This document shows, in pieces, positions 61,824-64,000 of a DNA stretch of 64,000 bases. Source of the DNA: Trematomus loennbergii (lineage: Eukaryota > Chordata > Actinopteri > Perciformes > Nototheniidae); the NCBI GenBank assembly GCA_012861695.1, contig JAAOOA010000132.1, positions 170,001-234,000 on the forward strand, given 5' to 3'. Made by a program: the position numbers and the translations under genes. The notes beneath the pieces are model-generated. The model saw only the letters and a list, made by a program, of their open reading frames with translations. It was not told where the DNA came from and made no database searches. How positions within the stretch are numbered: the first letter of the stretch is position 1; each line of letters opens with the position of its first letter.

Positions 61824-63708
61824 AAGGTTCAAGGTTCAAGGTTCAAGGTTCTTTATTGTCAATCTGACATAGCTACAGAGTAATTATGCAGTTGAAAATC
61901 TTATGTCACAGGCTTCTCCAACAATGCAACATAATAACATAATAACAATAAGAGCATGAGCAATACAAAAATAATAATAGTTATAAAAATGAAATAAAGT
62001 TATGATGTGGAATAGTGCAGTACGAGTCTATATACAAGTTATTGGAATGATATATATATTAGGTATTAGATACATACTACTGAGTAGCAGATGAATGTTT
62101 GATGTTGTTTCAACAGTTCAATTTTTTAACAGTCTCACTGCCCGCGGGAAGAAACTGTCTCCGAATCTTCTTGTCCTTGCCAGGATGCTGCGGTAACGTC
62201 TGCCAGACGGCAACAGAAAGAACAGTTTGTGGCTGGGGTGATGGGGGTCTTTGATAATCCGTAGTGATTTCTTCCTGAGCCGCTGGGAGTAAAGGTCCTC
62301 CATGGATGGCAGCTCCGTCCTGGTGATGTGCTGTGCAGTTTTCACCACCCTCTGTAAAGCCTTACGATCGAGGTCGGTGCAGCTGCCGTACCAGGCCGTC
62401 ATGCTGCCAGTGGATACTCTCTATCGTGTGCACTCTATGTGCACCTGTAGAAGTTGCAGAGTATCCTGGAATCCATTTTGAACCTCCTCAACCTGCGGAG
62501 GAAGAAGAGCCGCTGTCGAGCTTTCTTGGTGATGGTGGTGGTGTGAAGAGACCATGTCAGGTCCTCAGTGATGTGGACCCCAAGGAACCTGAAGCTTTTG
62601 ACTCTCTCCACCGTAGTCCCATTGATGGCGATGGGGGCGTGTCCCTCTCCCTGCTGCTTCCTGTAGTCCACAATCAGCTCCTTTGTTTTGCTGATGTTGA
62701 GATGGAGGTTGTTATCCTGGCACCAAGATGTCAGGTTTTCGACCTCCTCTCTGTACGCCGTCTCGTCATCGTCTGTGATCTGGCCGATGACGGTCGTGTC
62801 ATCAGCAAACTTCACGATGGTGTTGGAGCTGTGTGTGGCCACGCAGTCGTGGGTGAACAGGGAGTAGAGGAGAGGGCTGAGCACGCAGCCTTGAGGGGCA
62901 CCGGTGTTGAGAATCAGGGTGGAGGATGTGATTTCCCACCCGCACTGCCTGGGGTCTGCCCGTCAGGAAGTTCAGGATCCAGTCACAGAGGGCGCTGTTG
63001 AGCCCGAGGTCTCTGAGCTTGATGGCCAGCTTGGAGGGCACAATGGTATTGAATGCTGAACTGTAGTCAATGAACAGCATTCTCACATATGTGTTCCTGT
63101 TCTTCGGGTCCAGGTGTGAGAGGGCAGTGTGGAGGGTGAGGGCTATGGCGTCGTCTGTGGACCTGTTTGCTCTGTAGGCAAACTGCAGGGGGTCCAGAGA
63201 TTCAGGGAGGGAGGAGGTGATGAATAATTTGACTAACCGCTCAAAGCACTTCATTATGATGGAGGTGAGTGCTACTGGGCGGTAGTCGTTGGGGCAGGTG
63301 GATTGTCTTTTTGGGGACAGGAATGATGGTGGAGTGTTTAAAACATGTGGGGACTACAGACTGCAGCAGGGACCTGTTGAAGATGTCTGTGAACACCTCT
63401 GCCAGCTGAACTGCACACACCCTGAGAACACGGCCAGGGATGCCATCAGGTCCAGGAGCCTTGTGTGGGTTAACCCTTTTAAAGGATTTACACACATCTG
63501 CCCTGTTTAAAACAAAAGGGCAGTGTAGCTCCTGGTCCCTCTGTACCTCCACAGCCTGGCTGCTCTCAAAGCGTGCAAAAAAACTGTTTAGCTCATCTGG
63601 GAGAGATGCGCACGCAGACACTCCCGCAGCACCCCCCGCTGCTCCTTTGTAGTCAGTCATTGTCCTTAGTCCCGCCCACATATTCCTAGTGTTACAGCCT
63701 TTGAAGTC
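61824..63708 (-). mobile_element. LINE, Rex1/CR1-like, inserted into another LINE
   Basis: Plus strand begins with (aaggttc)n then tttattgtcaatctgacata: the minus-strand 3' end. ORF2 remnants run to about 63705. The 3' UTR matches the fragment at 2605-2905. The SSAFNT motif in RT is the one I recall from fish Rex1; I could not confirm the clade. Confidence 0.85.
62118..63254 (-). pseudogene. Rex1/CR1-like RT and C-terminal domain, frameshifted
   Basis: Three open segments in different frames. 62802-63254 has [16 protein letters not shown] and motif [12 protein letters not shown] (residues 60-70). 62435-62884 has LSPLLYSLF, the catalytic FADD (residues 26-29), LNISKTKELIVDYRK and VKSFRFLGVHI. 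62118-62402 is the C-terminal domain with TAWYGSCTDLDRKALQRVVK and LLPSGRRYRSI. The order is collinear with a normal ORF2, so two small indels (about 62840-62900 and 62403-62435) explain the breaks. Confidence 0.88.
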
Positions 63709-63780
63709 AGACCTATCCTGGTTAAATAAAGGTAAAAAAAATAAATAAAAAAAAATAAACGCTTTGGGTTTAAACCCCAC
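63241..63780 (-). pseudogene. Rex1/CR1-like ORF2, linker and RT motif 0-1, chimeric start
   Basis: The first ~25 codons (63780-63706) read through the A-rich tail of the older plus-strand LINE and are not LINE protein. From CNTRNMWAGLRTMTDYKGA onward the frame is LINE linker: LPDELNSFFARFE, then VNPHKAPGPDGIPGRVLRVC (RT motif 0) and [10 protein letters not shown]. It leaves frame near 63270. It lacks the endonuclease, so the insertion was 5'-truncated. Confidence 0.87.
63709..63755 (+). mobile_element. resumed 3' tail of the plus-strand LINE
   Basis: acctatcctggttaaataa, aaggtaaaaaaaataaataa continues the 3' UTR left at 61823 (aatctcaatgagac). Confidence 0.75.
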
Positions 63781-64000
63781 ACAGCAACAGCATTAGGATG
63801 TTTGAAAGTATAATAACTATTATTATTATATTATATTGAGCTGAGATCCTGTGTGTCCCTGTCGTTGATCAAACCACAGGGTTAATCAGGAGATCTGCAG
63901 AGTGTGTTATGTAACGCCGTCACACACTGCAGGGGCGAGTCCTGAGTATCTTACTAATTGGTGCATATATATATATCTTTTTTGTTTTTGTTTGTAAAGC
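63756..64000. other. window end, nothing recognised
   Basis: Short (TTA)n and (TA)n runs only. Confidence 0.4.

Noticed and set aside
62333..63001. 222-codon plus-strand ORF
   Set aside because: Antisense shadow of the minus-strand LINE ORF2.

Overview
The window is vertebrate, almost certainly teleost fish, nuclear DNA. The one host gene I can name is grb2 (growth factor receptor-bound protein 2) on the minus strand. Its first coding exon, with the ATG, lies at 42562-42653 and its second coding exon at 32-128. The 42.4 kb between them is a single intron. No other host protein-coding exon could be supported. The rest is intron and upstream DNA filled with transposon copies and tandem arrays. 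The fish assignment rests on grb2 plus typical fish repeats: L2-like and Rex1/CR1-like LINEs, a tRNA-derived SINE, hAT-type and TTAA-targeting MITEs, and long (CA)n and (CT)n runs. I cannot name the species.

Layout from low to high coordinates: grb2 coding exon 2 (0.03-0.13 kb); a 72-bp minisatellite (0.75-1.6 kb); a LINE 3' tail (2.6-2.9 kb); a 56-bp minisatellite (3.4-3.95 kb); a run of MITEs (5.5-11.7 kb), one nested in another; a large hAT MITE (16.1-16.9 kb); a SINE holding a 23-bp array of about 53 units (18.3-19.65 kb); a TTAA-MITE holding a 37-bp array of about 47 units (22.95-25.15 kb); a second 72-bp array, inverted (26.2-27.1 kb); two hAT MITEs, the second with a 42-bp array (28.5-30.1 kb); a hAT MITE with an unrelated 37-bp array of about 30 units (31.1-32.7 kb); a third 72-bp array (34.4-35.2 kb); a TA-flanked MITE, SINEs, a (CT)n tract and a palindrome-bearing TTAA-MITE (35.7-41.4 kb).

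Upstream of the grb2 start codon (above 42.65 kb) are a small CpG-rich patch with an RFX-type X-box and a CRE (43.1-43.2 kb), candidate non-coding first exons (best near 46.83 kb), more MITEs, a pure (CA)n run, a broken minus-strand LINE (49.9-51.8 kb), a 2.3-kb repeat with X-box-like palindromes every ~148 bp (52.2-54.5 kb), two more large MITEs (54.65-57.23 kb), a 5'-truncated L2-like LINE with an open reverse transcriptase ORF (57.9-60.15 kb), and a plus-strand LINE interrupted by a minus-strand Rex1/CR1-like LINE (60.9-63.75 kb).

The main theme is that most long minisatellites here sit inside recognisable transposons whose ends, and often target-site duplications, are still visible. The clearest case is the 23-bp array, which looks like an amplified pol III B-box from a SINE. 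Long ORFs over these arrays are by-products of stop-free repeat units, not genes. Single-base indels are common in the arrays and one also breaks the frame of grb2 exon 2, so consensus-sequence error should be suspected.
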